A stretch of DNA of 41,454 bases, taken from the NCBI GenBank assembly GCA_001574975.1, contig KQ965900.1, forward strand, positions 1-41,454, read 5' to 3'. Source of the stretch: Gonapodya prolifera JEL478 (lineage: Eukaryota > Monoblepharomycota > Monoblepharidomycetes > Monoblepharidales > Gonapodyaceae). A program made the position numbers and the translations under genes. The notes under the pieces are model-generated. The model made no database searches, was not told where the DNA came from, and saw only the letters and a program-made list of their open reading frames with translations. Below, in pieces: positions 28,421 to 39,890 of the stretch (positions are counted from its first letter, which is position 1; every line of letters starts with the position of its first letter).

Positions 28421-29760
28421 CACCGAAGGCGGACCACCCGCACACAGAATGCCGTTCCGGTAGCGCCGCAGCGTCGATCGACGCGCATTGCGGAAAAGAA
28501 GGTGTCGTCCTCGTCTTCCCTACCCTCCGGTGTCGGGAGGTGACAGTCTCGAGAATGAATCATTCTTCAACATATTGAGAGCCATCCGGCCACCACGAGC
28601 TCCAACCCAGCAACTCCTCTTCCATAAGCTTCTGTGATCTTCCTCCTGAATTTTGGATCGAATTGTTGACTTCCTTCCCCCACAGGAAGCGTTCCGCCTC
28701 ATGCAAATGTCTCGGCATTTGAAGACCGTTATTCGTAGCGCATTCTATGTTGAAGTAGCACTTCCAATTGCAGTTGTCGTCATGGAACGGTCTAGCGACC
28801 CATAGACCCATCGCTATGTGGCACATCAATTCAGCGTCAACGCAGATGACGTGCCCCGTATTCGACGGTATGGAGTCTTGGACCTTCTGGAGCGCTCGCA
28901 GGTTGATTACCAAACTGTGCAGACAGTACCGCTGAAAGCGGACTCTCTTGTCTATTTCACACATCCTAGAGCTGGTGACTGCACCGAGATGGTTGGGAGA
29001 CGTGTTCGGCTACCTGCATGTGTGCAAGTTCCCTTCTTTTTCAACGTCATGGGCAAGTTCTTCACGGAGAGCAGCTTAGAATATCTCTGCACAGTAGTTC
29101 TCAGTCAAGCGCAACCCGCTGCCGGGAATCGCGACATGATGTTGCTATCAACGGAGGTGTGCGTCATGCCGAAGGGGGCCGGAAGAGAATACCAAGTCGT
29201 CCCCGTGGAACCACTGGCGCAGGCGCTCGGCCCATGCTTTGTCCGTGCTTTGAGTCTCAGTACGATGGAAGCAGAGTTTGAGGGCCCGTGAGTTCGGTTG
29301 CAAAACGTTTGGCGGTTACAGCGTCAAAGGGAACCCTGCGCTCGCCAAATGGCCCGATCTCCGATTCGCAGAACTGTGTGTGGAATCAAGTGATAAGGCC
29401 TCCAAATCTCTTCACGGTGCAACGTCACCGGAAAGTTTAAGGTTACATCGCGTGCAAGCAGCGTAGGTTCCTCCGTTCTATACATAAAACACTGGGCGTA
29501 CTTCTGACGGCTGCTTCTTTCTGCAGTTCCCTCGAAAGGCGTTGTCGACACTACCACGTCTTCGAACACTGGAAGTCCCCTTGGCTTTTAATAAGGATAC
29601 GGCGCAGCTGGTCAGCTTACTGTTGCAAGTCACCCGTGTGACAACTTTCTCTCTTGAGCAGAACAGATGGCCGGCGTTAGATTACGGCGATGAAGGTTCA
29701 CTTTTTGTCGATATTAGCAATAAATCCTTGACCCCACTATCTTTCTATTTCCTTATATGA
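28421..29760 (+). pseudogene. F-box/LRR-like protein, broken copy C
   Basis: A basic serine-rich stretch (VAPQRRSTRIAEKKVSSSSS) precedes an F-box that starts in one frame, CDLPPE (28639-28650), and continues in another, ILDRIVDFLPPQEAFRLMQM then SRHLKTVI. One base appears to be missing between them. The same frame then meets TAG at 28803-28805 and reads on to 29291. A later exon-like stretch with leucine-rich character (FPRKALSTLPRLRTLEVPLA) lies at 29520-29760. The order of parts matches F-box plus LRR proteins. The limits are approximate. Confidence 0.5.
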
Positions 29761-29859
29761 TCCATATGCATTCGTGTCATTCGCGCGATTCTTTTGTGCA
29801 TTCGCTGCTCATGAGTCCAATCCCACGTTTCTCTGCAACAGCACACCTGTGAAGTTGGC

Positions 29860-31560
29860 ACCACCACAACCACCGATAGTTCGAATTGATTTATACACAA
29901 CAATTCACCAAGAAAGAAATATGGTTACTAATTGTATCAAAGATTCCGTCACCATTAGCGAATTTCATCACGTTGCAATCAATTCCAACCGCTTCTGCGT
30001 TCTCTGCTCCAGCGCCGCAAGCGATGATTTCGAGGAGGAAGGGCGGTCCTCTGGCCGAAACGAGGCAGCGCCAGTGAGGGGAAGGCTATCGCTCGAATGA
30101 ATATGATTACGTGAGCCAAATCGCAGGATTGAAGGAGTGGAGAGTGGAACACACTGGTCGTCACTAGCCAGATTGTTACGCTCCACAGGCAGCTTCTTGG
30201 TTGGAAGCTTCGCAATACTGAGGGAGTCCTGGAGTTCCTGTCAGACGTGGATAGCATGGTTCATCAACTGTGTGCGGCTGAAGGAAGGACTTACATTGTG
30301 GAGGAAGTTGTCAAGTGGGTAGGATCTGGTCTACCCGGCAGCTACAATAGCAAGATGGACATTATTCTGGAGATCATGGCGCGAAAGGAACTCACCTTCA
30401 ACATTCTTCGCTCGCAATTGCTGGAGCGAGAGCAGCAGCTGGAACGGGAGGAGAAGGAGTCAGATCGTAATCTGGGCAAAAACTTCTCCATGATGCACAA
30501 CTCACGTGTTGGCAAGTCAAATTCATCGCATTTGTCATCATCTTTCTCTGGCAAGCGCTATAGGTGTGGCCAGCAGTGCCACATGTCCTTTGAATGTCCT
30601 AAGCTGCCTAAGGATGGCAATGACCAGCGCGGCAGTCATGGTGGTCAGGGACAAGGAGGATGTTGCGGCCGAGGGCGCGGTGGAGGCAGCGGAAGTAAGG
30701 GCAAGGAGAAGGAGTCAGAGTCAGTCAACTTCTCAAAACACGTTTTCTGCCTCACCGTCGACATCAACAGCCAGGGCAACACTCACCAGAAACACCGTGC
30801 CTCGGAACTTATTTGGGACACTGGCACGACTCGTTGTATGTCCAGGGATGAGTGGGACTTTACGGGCTTGAATAAAGTGGACAATGAAAAGAAGTGGGAA
30901 GTGGTGGCTGTTGGGACACTCAACATCACGATGGTCACTGTTCACGGCGGCAAGAAAGGGACACTATGACTCACCAACTCACTCTTTGTTCTAAGCCTCC
31001 ACGTCAAGGTTATCTCGCATTCCCCCTTTGCCAATCGGAACTGCGAGATACAGGTCAAGGGACAACTTTGAGATAAGGGAGGACGAGACTCCAGACAGTC
31101 TCCTCCTCGGATTCGCCGAAACCACCTCAGCAGTCGATCGCTCGCTCCTCTGGCACTGTTGTTTTGGTCACCAGTTGCTGTCGCGCACATGGGGAACCCT
31201 CACAAACGGGATCGCGAAGGGAGTCAGTGGACTTAGTCTGTGAGGCTTGCATGAAGGGCAAGCAGACTTACCGGGCCAGCAACTTCACATCCTCGTCCAG
31301 TCCTCGGAGCACTTAGAAGCTCGGACTCGTGCACATGGACCTTGCTACGACCAATGTCACGTCGGTGGAGGGATCAAAGAACTGCCTTGGCATCAAGGAC
31401 AACAACAGCAAGAAAGGATGGGTGTTAGCACTCAAGTCAGCGACTAAAACAAATCCGTGGTGCTGACGGGTATCACCACTGGGTAGTGCGCGTTTGGAGC
31501 TGTTGGCTTTTGAGGGCAAGGGTGAATTTTGAATTCAAGGTTTGTGTGGTAGGGGCCAAC
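29860..31560 (+). mobile_element. Ty1/copia retrotransposon remnant (gag, protease, start of integrase)
   Basis: Open frame 30247-30969 carries a gag-like helical part (DSMVHQLCAAEGRTYIVEEV), a degenerate CCHC zinc knuckle (YRCGQQCHMSFECP, first spacing altered), a glycine-rich basic linker, and an aspartic-protease-like motif IWDTGTTRCMSRDEW. Further on, in broken frames, come the GAG-pre-integrase landmarks LLWHCCFGHQ (31145), CEACMKGKQTYRASNF (31240-31290) and the beginning of an integrase core, LGLVHMDLATTN and GWVLALKS. A TAG interrupts the CEACMKGK stretch at about 31313. No reverse transcriptase follows and I found no flanking LTR pair, so this is a truncated, dead copy. Related gag-like residues may begin near 29880. 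Confidence 0.75.
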
Positions 31561-31990
31561 ACGATTGATCGTGCATCAAAACCTTATTAAATGGTGTCAG
31601 AAGGATATACAAAGCGAAATTTCGGTTGCAGTTGCAACAATAAATACAGTTCCGTCACACCAGCTTGCAACCGCAAAAAGGAAACTCAGCCAGCAGGAGG
31701 CGTTATAGAAGTATGCTCCACACTCTTCATCACTTGTTTCATACAAATTGTGAAATGCACAAGCAATGACTTGACCAACCAATGTTATACCGCAAGTATC
31801 AACCGTACAGTTACACCATTGCATTGGTCGCGGACAAAGATTGCAGACTTCTGGTCACTCATTTTATATGTCGTAAAGCATTACAAGTATAAGACCAAGC
31901 GTCCATGGCTGCTCCAAGAACTGACATGCTCAAATAATTGAGTTTGGACCGTCCACGACCTTTGGGCTGAACTCTGCGGCACACCTTTCA
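31561..31990. other. Non-coding interval
   Basis: Open frame 31591-31941 (+) has no family resemblance. TGGTGTCAGAAG at 31593 loosely resembles the initiator-tRNA primer-binding site used by copia elements, but no LTR is evident before it. Confidence 0.3.
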
Positions 31991-32600
31991 CATGCAGATA
32001 GCGCCCCAAGTGAAAATTGTCCTTCCAGCTATCTGCAGATTACGTAGGAGTGCTAAGAGCGCTGACTGGAGCCATTCTGGCGGATGGACTGTGACGTCAG
32101 AAAATGCCGATTTAGAGGCCCACCCCTGGTTCGGGGAACATTGCTGGTTTCACAACGAAAATAGCAAAATTGTTAGAAACAATTGGGGCTGAGGTGGGCT
32201 TGGAACTTGTAGAGTGTGTCTTGAAGTTATTAAAAATAGCGGGACCGAGAGCTTCCCATGTGATGGCGTGATGTGGGACCATTCTCTCATGTAGCGACAG
32301 ATAATCGACCTCAACAGAAGTCCAAAGACATGAAATCAAAAAGCGACGCCAATAGGCGCCCTCCCCTCATGCAGAAAGTGCGAATTGTGATGTTAAGAGG
32401 GAGCTGAGAAATGATTTTAAGATCTGGCTGTGACGTCAGAAATTGCCGATTGCGGGCAGACTCATCAATATGGGCACCACAGCAAAACGCACAGGAAAAA
32501 AGACCAACAATGGCAAAATTGATTGGGTTTGAGGGGTATTGCATGCTTTGTACTGTGCTAGTAGAGGGCAAGCTTTGTCAAGAGCAACGAGTGCATACCA
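31991..32600. repeat. Pair of diverged ~230-bp direct repeats
   Basis: Two copies start with CATGCAGA at about 31991 and 32369. The best-kept core is CTGTGACGTCAGAAAATGCC at 32089 against CTGTGACGTCAGAAATTGCC at 32429, followed in both by GGCAAAATTG-like sequence and an ATTGGG box. The spacing is about 340-380 bp. The core contains the palindrome TGACGTCA. No coding capacity is seen; it may be a nested non-autonomous element. Confidence 0.45.
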
Positions 32601-32883
32601 AGAATGGGTGGAAAGACCTTTGATGACGAAATACTGGAGCTTCTGTCATGGGGCCGCAGAATATCATTAAAGTGATAATATTGATATCTACGTGCCCCCA
32701 TAGTAGTCTTAAATAGCGATACCTGCAAGCCGTGCACGAGAAAGATTTCAAACGTACAGCACATCCAACAAAAGTAATAGAAAAGCACTCAATTCTACAG
32801 CTAATTCCCCACTACAAAGCCTCCACACTGCCCTTCACCCGATCTGACAAGGTCCCTGCCCGGCAATTCCACACGTCCAATAC
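32601..32883. other. Intergenic region downstream of CDKAL1
   Basis: No gene recognised; should contain the 3' UTR of the minus-strand CDKAL1-type gene. Confidence 0.45.
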
Positions 32884-35800
32884 TCAGCTCCACTGTCTCC
32901 CGTCCTCCTCCTCCACATCCGAATCCCACACACCCAACCAATCCGATGCCGCTACGCCCGCCATGGAGCCCGCGATGGCCATCATCATACGTTCCGTAAA
33001 ACTGCGGTGGTTCATTTGGATCGCGAGCGACAGGAGGATCCAGCATGCCAGGACGAGAAGCGTGGAGATGATGGTGTCGCTCCATCCACGTTGGGGCGGG
33101 GGATTTTCCTCTGGTGGCGGAGGTGTGGGCTCTTCAGGCATCAGGAGCCGATCCTCCTCACCCTCGCCATCGCGGTCGTCCTCCTCCTGCCCAGACGATT
33201 CCGCGTTTTCGGGGTCGTTGAGGTCCTCCAGTTCCATTGCGGCGTAGGTCGGACCGTCCTTCACCACAGGTGGCTTCTTCCCCCTCCCCAACCGCCGCAC
33301 AACGCCCCGTCCAGCCCCGTTGCCAGCGCCAGGTCCATCATCGCCATCAATCTCAACCTCCACCCGTCGTACTGTTTGCGGGCCTGGCTCTACGCCCACG
33401 ACCCTCCCCTCGATGAAAAACTTGCCGGTGCGGAAAATTGCCACGCGGCACCAACGTCCCATCACCGTCTTCACAGACTTGCCGTCATCGTCCACCACGC
33501 CGTCATTCTGCTTGACGTCCTCGAGCACGACCTGCCTGTAGGCCTTGTCGTGCCCAACGAGCTTCACGCCGTCGCTGGCAACGTCTGTCACAAGACACCG
33601 CACAGCGGTGCCTTCCATACCCTCGTAGGGTTTGTAAGAGTCGAAGAGGCGTGTGATTTCTCGTGATCGCTCCTTTTTGACTCGGTCGGGGAAGCATGGT
33701 TTGAGACGAGCGGCAGGCGTTCCGGGGCGAGGGTAAAACTGCGAAATATGTAGTACAGGGGGCCGTAGGCGGTCAAGAAGGGATAGTGTAGCAGCATGGT
33801 CGTCAGGGGTCTCGGTAGGGAACCTGCGGGAACGTACGTCAGCTGTCACATTCTGTCCTCAACACCTCCACAACAAGCCCGCCACCACTCACCCACAAAT
33901 AACATCCGTCGCAACCGTCACACCTTCCACGCCCTTCCTCATGCCGTCCGCAACCTCCCAGAACCCCTGCGCGTCATACTCTCGCCTCATATCCCTGAGC
34001 ACCTTATCGCTCCCCGACTGCACGGGCACGTGCAGGAAGGCGTAAACTTGCGGGTGGTTGAGGAACTCAATGAGGGCGGCCAGGTGTGCACGGATGTGGG
34101 GGGGGTTCGTCATGCCCAGACGCAGCATGGCGTGTGGGAAGCGCGGGAGGAGAGCGGCGACGGGGGTGAGGAGGTCGGGGAGGGCGAGGCCTGGGTGCGG
34201 AAGTTATTCAGTCCATTTAGTGTGCATGCCCACAACGATTCTTGACCTCCTTCCCCAGAAGCACGCACCCAAATCTCGCCCCCACGCCCCCACATCCTCG
34301 CTCGTGATCCACACCTCCGTGACTCCCTCGTACTGCAGGACGTGCTCGATGCGTGATAAGATGGCGGAAGGTGGGTATGAGCCCAGGTCGCCACGGGCGA
34401 ATTTCGTTTTGCAGCTGGAGGACGTAAAGATTACAGGTGGAGAAGGTCAAGTTAGCGAAGAGTAGCAGGAAGAATACGTACTATGTGCACTGGTTGAGAC
34501 ACCTGCCGAAGAGATGTAAGATGCGTTACGTTAGCCTATTTGACAACACCATTGCACACAGTCCCAAACTCACCCCGTATTAATAGGAACAATCTCCACG
34601 AGTGCGTTGCGTCGGACTTTGGGTAGGTCTAAAGAAGCGCCACCGGCTTTGCGGGGTTTAGGGACCGGTGCTGTTGGGGAGTTGCTGTTGGTGTTGGAAG
34701 GGGCATCGGAGTTGGGTATGGGCGAGGAAGCAGGTTTCTTATCACGGAGGAGCTAAACGGCAGGGGACAGCGAAGAAATGTAGTGTTGGAACCCGAGATA
34801 GGAGCAAGACGACGGTACAAACCTGGACACAGTTTCCGCGAATGGTCTCCTCGACGACTTCGACGACACGGTCGATTTGTTGGACCTGGCGACGGGGATC
34901 GGCGGGTGAGTAAGAACTTTTAGGGGGTCCGAGTGATGTCCGCAAGATTATCAGCACACAAACATGTCCTCTTCCACGGCCTGACGTCCCATTATACATT
35001 CCGACCTCCCTTGTTTCAGTGCTGCTCCCCGGAACTGGGCCATAGTTCCCCGGACCCTCCATTCTTTGAAATCTTCGCACCTCTGGTTTCCGGAATCACT
35101 GCTCGCGTGCACATCATACAACGCCAGTTGCAGGTTTACTACACTTATGTGCACCGTGTCTCCTCGCCCTCCGGCCCCAACCTCGAATGACTCACCCCAA
35201 TGATACTGATCCCCTCCCATCTCTTATCCCGACTGCTTGCCTGGGGGACACACCCAGCCACAACGACCTTTTTCCCCAGTTGCTGCGCTTTCCGAACGTC
35301 CATCAGGAACGAGGCCTCGGAGGGTCCCTTGACAGTGCAGGAGTTGAGCAACCATACATCTGCAGTGTCGGCCGCCGTGTCCGAGAGGACCAGCGGGTGG
35401 CCGTGTTGGGCGAGAAGGCCGGACATGTATTCTGCGTCGCTGGATGGGTGAGTGGGTGGTGGCCGTTCGTTCATGGCAAGGTTGGAGAAGTTTATACGAG
35501 GGATTGGAGTTGACGAGAGGCACGAAAAGGAACTCACCTCGAGTTGTGACTGCATCCCCACGTGCGAACGTACACAGACTGCGATCCAGGCAGAACAAAG
35601 TCTGGTGCTGTCCCTGCAACCGCTCCGGCGTTTTCCTTCAGCTCCCACACTTCTCCCGTTCCATCTTCCGCTGCCACCGCCGTCTCCACGGCACTTTCCC
35701 CTCCCACCACTCCATCATTTTCGCCGTCCCCCTTGGCCGTCTTCGCCCTCCTCCGACGAACGCCCATCGCTTGTGTCGCCTTCCTGTTCACCTCCCACAG

Positions 35801-35902
35801 CGACACTCTGTACGGATTTCCAGTTCCGAAATCATCGCCCTGCACGGTTACATCCTCGATGTCGGTGATGCTCGACGCAGCGTGGATTCCTGTCACGGGC
35901 AT
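32884..35902 (-). CDS. CDKAL1: CDKAL1-type tRNA threonylcarbamoyladenosine methylthiotransferase
   Basis: Radical-SAM enzyme adding a methylthio group to t6A37 of tRNA-Lys(UUU). Eight exons: 35902-35538, 35439-35196, 34885-34823, 34752-34574, 34502-34482, 34414-34269, 34190-33893, 33823-32884; 751 aa in frame. The N-terminal cluster domain shows VRTWGCSHNSSDAEYMSGLL, WLLNSCTVKGP and VVAGCVPQ. The radical-SAM motif is Cys285-x3-Cys289-x2-Cys292 ([20 protein letters not shown]), spread over exons 4, 5 and 6; exon 5 is only 21 nt. Then MLRLGMTNPP, VYAFLHVPVQSGSDKVLRDM, TVATDVICGFPTETPDD, FYPRPGTPAA and a TRAM-like region. After an acidic, proline-rich linker there is a membrane segment at about 689-709 (TIISTLLVLACWILLSLAI), so the protein is probably ER-anchored like animal CDKAL1. 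The N-terminal TDIEDV fits the family start. Confidence 0.94.
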
Positions 35903-36739
35903 TCGGAGTCCAGAAGAAAGGTGCGTGCTGTGGTCAATAGTTCTCTCACATGCTACACTTCTTTCTTTCCTTACTTGCCCTTCGTTGTAAAACCATTCGA
36001 ATCGGTTACCGCACTCCAATGTCGCTACTCACTCATCATTGCATTGTTCCTTCGTTGCAACACTTTTACTTGGCCGGTCACGCAAACCTCTTTTCAAATG
36101 CTGTGGGGCCAGAGATGCAACCTTTTCACAAAGCTTTCGCCGAGTTACCTTGCTTGCTTCTGCAAGATGGAAAGATCGTCAACAATGTCTTTGAAGATGT
36201 AGCTGCGACGCTTTTACACTAGTACCTTTATTTATGGCTGTACGAGTATATTGTGGGTTGGCTGCCAACGGCCAGATTCAAAATTTCGCCGAGTCTTCAC
36301 GTCACAACTTGCTTGACCAACGAGCCGGAAACGAAGGTGTTGTGTAATTCAAACTTTCTTCATACATCTCCTTCAGCAGCCCCTTCCACTGTTAGCAGAA
36401 ACTACCATCTGGCTTCCCAACATCTCTTCCAATCTGTTGTGTGAGACTTGATATCTATGCTTCCAACGCTTCACTTGCATAGTTGACGCACCGCATATGA
36501 TGAATCTCCACAATGTCCACACAGTATTCCAGATTGACAGCACAAAGTACAGTGTCCAAGGCGCCATCCATGCTTAGCTCTGATGAAGTGAGAACGTCGA
36601 CGGATCCTTCGCTTCCGGCCAGATCTTCCACAGCGGATGATGATTCAGCGCCGCGCGGGGTCCGAACCTGAGTCGCAGTTTCAGAGTTTCCCAGGGAAGA
36701 ACAGCCGCGGAGAATAAGCCGAGCAAAGGACGCCATGTT
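35903..36739. other. Region upstream of the CDKAL1-type gene
   Basis: Promoter side of the minus-strand gene. A plus-strand frame at 35950-36222 is not recognised. Towards 36455-36740 the minus strand carries peptide stretches that may be the decayed C terminus of the LRR-like copy D. Confidence 0.35.
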
Positions 36740-37388
36740 CCGTGTCGGAGGTGGTTCGCAGTGGGCTTGGCGCTCCGGAACATACAAGCTCCAGTTTGAG
36801 ATGCTGCAACGCTGTAATCCCGGGGAAAGATTTTTCGCTCTAGGACGAGAGCGGCAAATTGCTTTTCGAAATCTCTTCTGTGAGCCATACAGTTCCGAGT
36901 TCTTTCAGGTTCGGGAACAGCTGAGGAATCAACAGCATTCCCAGGACTGTCCTCCGCAAAGGCTGTACCGTCAGTGGCAGTCGTGCCTCACAAAACGCAG
37001 TCACGAGTCCAAGTTGATTTGGAGGGACCAGGTGTTGAATTTCCTCTACGACGCCACAGTCGGTCCCGTTGAAACCCAAGGCGTGAGTCACGCTCGGCAA
37101 CTTCCCGAGAATCACCCGCAGGCGCCACGCGGCGAAAACGTTCTCTTGATCAAGTGGCACGCCGATTCGGACCTCGCAAACCACCCACGACGCCTATTTG
37201 ACAGGAAGGAGCAGTGCCAAGTGATTCACACCCAGCACCGTGTACTCACGGGCTGAGAGCATACGCAGCGCGGTACCAAGCGAGTGCTGTAAAGTATTAT
37301 AACCGTGAAGGTTAAAGCTGGGGTGCGATTGAAAGTGGATCTCGGAGACGACGAGGCTGTACGCTCTTGTGATGCGGCACGGCGGCAA
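36740..37388 (-). pseudogene. LRR-like protein, broken copy D (F-box family relative)
   Basis: A single reading frame runs from 37388 to about 36740, broken by TAG at 37194-37196 and TAG at 36840-36842. It contains RLRVILGKLPSVTHALGFNG, a segment ending LRRTVLGMLLIPQ, then LFPNLKELGTVWLTEE, and after the second stop LQHLKLELV. These line up with LEVLLNLCPEVNHILG and FPN-x-QRLGTFLIWGG of copy A and with FPNLRELGTLAIWGG of copy B. No F-box was found upstream. Either a pseudogene or, less likely, exons separated by introns I did not resolve. Confidence 0.5.
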
Positions 37389-37961
37389 ATCTGTGCAGGG
37401 CGCAAGGGAAGTGCTGTCGAGCGTTAGAGCTTCATGCCCGCAAAGTGCAGCAGATGCACTTACGCGAGGGGCAGCCGTAACACGTGGGATGCGGTGGTGG
37501 GAAATCAGTCTCAGATCCAGGTCTGATTGTGAAGCACAAGCATGGTGCGTGTACTGAACCCAAAGGCGGTTTCATTGTTAGAATAATGTAATAGAATGGT
37601 GGTCAATTTGTATGCTCTCGTTGTCACAAGCGAATGGTGATGCAACTGTCTCCAACAAACCCCATGACTCATTTTCTGAGTTCGCCTCGCACGATAGGTA
37701 CTGACGCGAGAAAACGCAAGGAAAGTTGACGCCCCATGCTAGTGTCGAATGTGGAACAGTATTTCCATGACCACATAGATAGCTGATACAGTCTCACCAC
37801 GCAGTTTTCACAAGCGAGAGTGGTGGTGCACCTCGTATCTCGTTCAAGTGCATCGAGGTTTTCCGAGTGTTGTAAGACTCCGTGTTCACCAAGATAAGTC
37901 ATTTATCGAGCAGTTGTTCCATGATAAGTATATCGATAGTTTTACCTCTTCTCTTGCGCGC
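37389..37961. other. Region upstream of the RING gene
   Basis: No gene recognised. The RING open frame extends upstream to an ATG at 37848, but residues before 37962 are not protein-like. Confidence 0.4.
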
Positions 37962-38744
37962 ATGGCCGTGGGGCGTGTCAGTTTCTCCACGACGGGAGGA
38001 GCGGTCCCGGGCGGAAGCACGCTCCACCGAGACCCCTTTTTCCGCTGGCCCTTCAACAAACCTGCTCCCATCCCCGCCCCACCCCGGATCCCTACAACCA
38101 CCAAACAATCCTCCCACATCTCGGTTCTCCCCATCCTTCCCACTTCAACCCCGTTGTGCGCCATCTGTCTCGACACGCTCCGAACCCCCGGTGCCATCTT
38201 GCGCACGCTCCCTTGCACACACGTGTTCCATGTCCAATGCGTCGACGCGTGGCTTGTGGGATGGAGAGGGGTGTGTCCGGTATGTAGGCGGGATTTGACA
38301 GAGGATGATGTAAACGTGGAAGTGAGGGAGGGGGATGGTGCAGAGGCGGCGAGGACGGGAAGATTGCAAGGTGTCAACGGAGGGTCGACTTCGTTCTTCG
38401 AGCGGGTGACCTTGTGGCTGCCTCGCGGAGGAGTCCACACCTCCTTTCCGCCAACCCCTTCGCAACCGCCCGAAATGCTGCAGACAACTGACCAGGACAA
38501 GGACCACGACCACGACGTCGCCGTACATTCACCAGCAGACTCCGTTGTCGTGAATATCGCCCCCGAGGTGCAGAGCGAGGTGGACGCTAGCTCTTACGGT
38601 ACGGGGTCGACACCCTGTGGCACCGCTTCCAACGTCCACTCGCCCTCACTCGCGCCCTCTCCAAACCCGGACGTCGGTGTTGACGAACGTGACCTCGGGC
38701 TGAAACTATTGGTCGAGCTTGACCGAGAGCTTGAGAGACAGTGA
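37962..38744 (+). CDS. RING-H2 finger protein, putative E3 ubiquitin ligase
   Basis: Single-exon frame of 260 aa from MAVGRVSF. The RING-H2 domain lies at residues 66-108: Cys66 and Cys69 (CAIC), Cys85, His87, His90, Cys93 ([10 protein letters not shown]), Cys105 and Cys108 (CPVC), with the WLVGW tryptophans typical of E2-binding RINGs. All eight zinc ligands are present in C3H2C3 order. The N-terminal 60 residues are proline-rich; the C-terminal half is acidic, rich in serine and proline and probably disordered, with histidine-aspartate repeats (DKDHDHDV). No membrane segment is seen in this frame, although many RING-H2 proteins have one, so an upstream exon is possible. Substrate unknown. 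An alternative start is ATG 37848. Confidence 0.8.
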   Translation: MAVGRVSFSTTGGAVPGGSTLHRDPFFRWPFNKPAPIPAPPRIPTTTKQSSHISVLPILPTSTPLCAICLDTLRTPGAILRTLPCTHVFHVQCVDAWLVGWRGVCPVCRRDLTEDDVNVEVREGDGAEAARTGRLQGVNGGSTSFFERVTLWLPRGGVHTSFPPTPSQPPEMLQTTDQDKDHDHDVAVHSPADSVVVNIAPEVQSEVDASSYGTGSTPCGTASNVHSPSLAPSPNPDVGVDERDLGLKLLVELDRELERQ

Positions 38745-39890
38745 ATGCGGGTAATGTGCAGAGGCGCCGGCGGGAGGGCGCACTGTCGTGGCCAGAACTG
38801 CTTCTTGATTAACATTTATTGTTTTCATGAATTGTTTGTTTATTTTTTGTAAATTATGTGTAATGACGCGGTCAGTGCGACGACGTGGAAAGTATCGCCT
38901 TTGTATCGCCTTCCCTTTCGCTGGGTACATCTGTGTATATCCGCAGAACAAGCCAATCTACAGCCGTGAAAGTGTGACTAGGATGATCCAAAATCAGGCA
39001 GCCGCGAAGCAAGCACTCATTAAAGTGCTCACCATGGGTGGTGGAGCGGCAACTGCTCTGTTCGTCGAGAACGGTCCTGAGTGTGTCCGTCCTGGCCGTC
39101 ATGGTATGCCGAACAAAGGACTCACGAGGTGGGTGCAAATGCCAGATCACTTAACGCGCGATGTAACATGGATCTTGCAGACACATTCGCCGTCTGCAAG
39201 TATCGCGCAACAGAATCTTTGGGCTAGTGGACCGAAACCACACAACAAAGTAGAGTTCAGATCCAGCCGACAAAGATAGGTGCGTCGATGTGGTTATTCA
39301 TAGGACGCACAAAAAGAACCGCAAGGGCGCGGGGTTATAAAACCGACTCCTTTCCCCACCACCCATTCATTTCGCGTCATCGAGACCGTGGCAACTCAGC
39401 CGGGAGCATAACGCGTCTCAGATGACGTATGCTCACGGGTCTGCGCCCCTAGAAACATCCGCTCCCATATCTTACGAAGAAGAATGCCCATGAGTTTTTG
39501 AAATCCTTGTCACCTGATGAACTGGAGAAGCACGTTGGGGTTAATGAAGAGAAGAATTTCTAACAACCAGCACTAATGACATGATTATTCTCCACCCCAA
39601 AGAACTGCAAACGTGTATTGAGGGAGATTGTTGGAGGGGCTTTATGGAATCCCATACTAGTTTGTTCCAGGTAACTTAGCTGCATTTCTGTTTAAGCCTG
39701 ATACTGAATTGCGGAGATGACAGGCTAGCTCTCCCAAATAAAATTTGAGCTGGCAAGGACATGTGCAATTTCAAGGAATCAAGGATTGTAAGTTGGTTGT
39801 GAGGATTGTATGTTGCGTACTCGGCAGAACTGTTGGCATGTAGTTCCCGCAATTACCCCCTCCATCAATCCAACCCCATTTGCAGCAACG
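38745..39890. other. Unassigned interval with protein-like fragments
   Basis: A plus-strand frame 38827-39279 (150 codons) has unremarkable composition and no recognised family. At 39466-39561 (+) there is a strikingly protein-like stretch, NAHEFLKSLSPDELEKHVGV followed by NEEKNF-stop, preceded by a possible acceptor; it may be the last exon of an unrecognised or decayed gene. The rest looks non-coding. Confidence 0.35.

Noticed and set aside
33007-33666. 219-codon plus-strand open frame
   Set aside because: Antisense to the last exon of the CDKAL1-type gene, caused by its high-GC acidic and basic codons.
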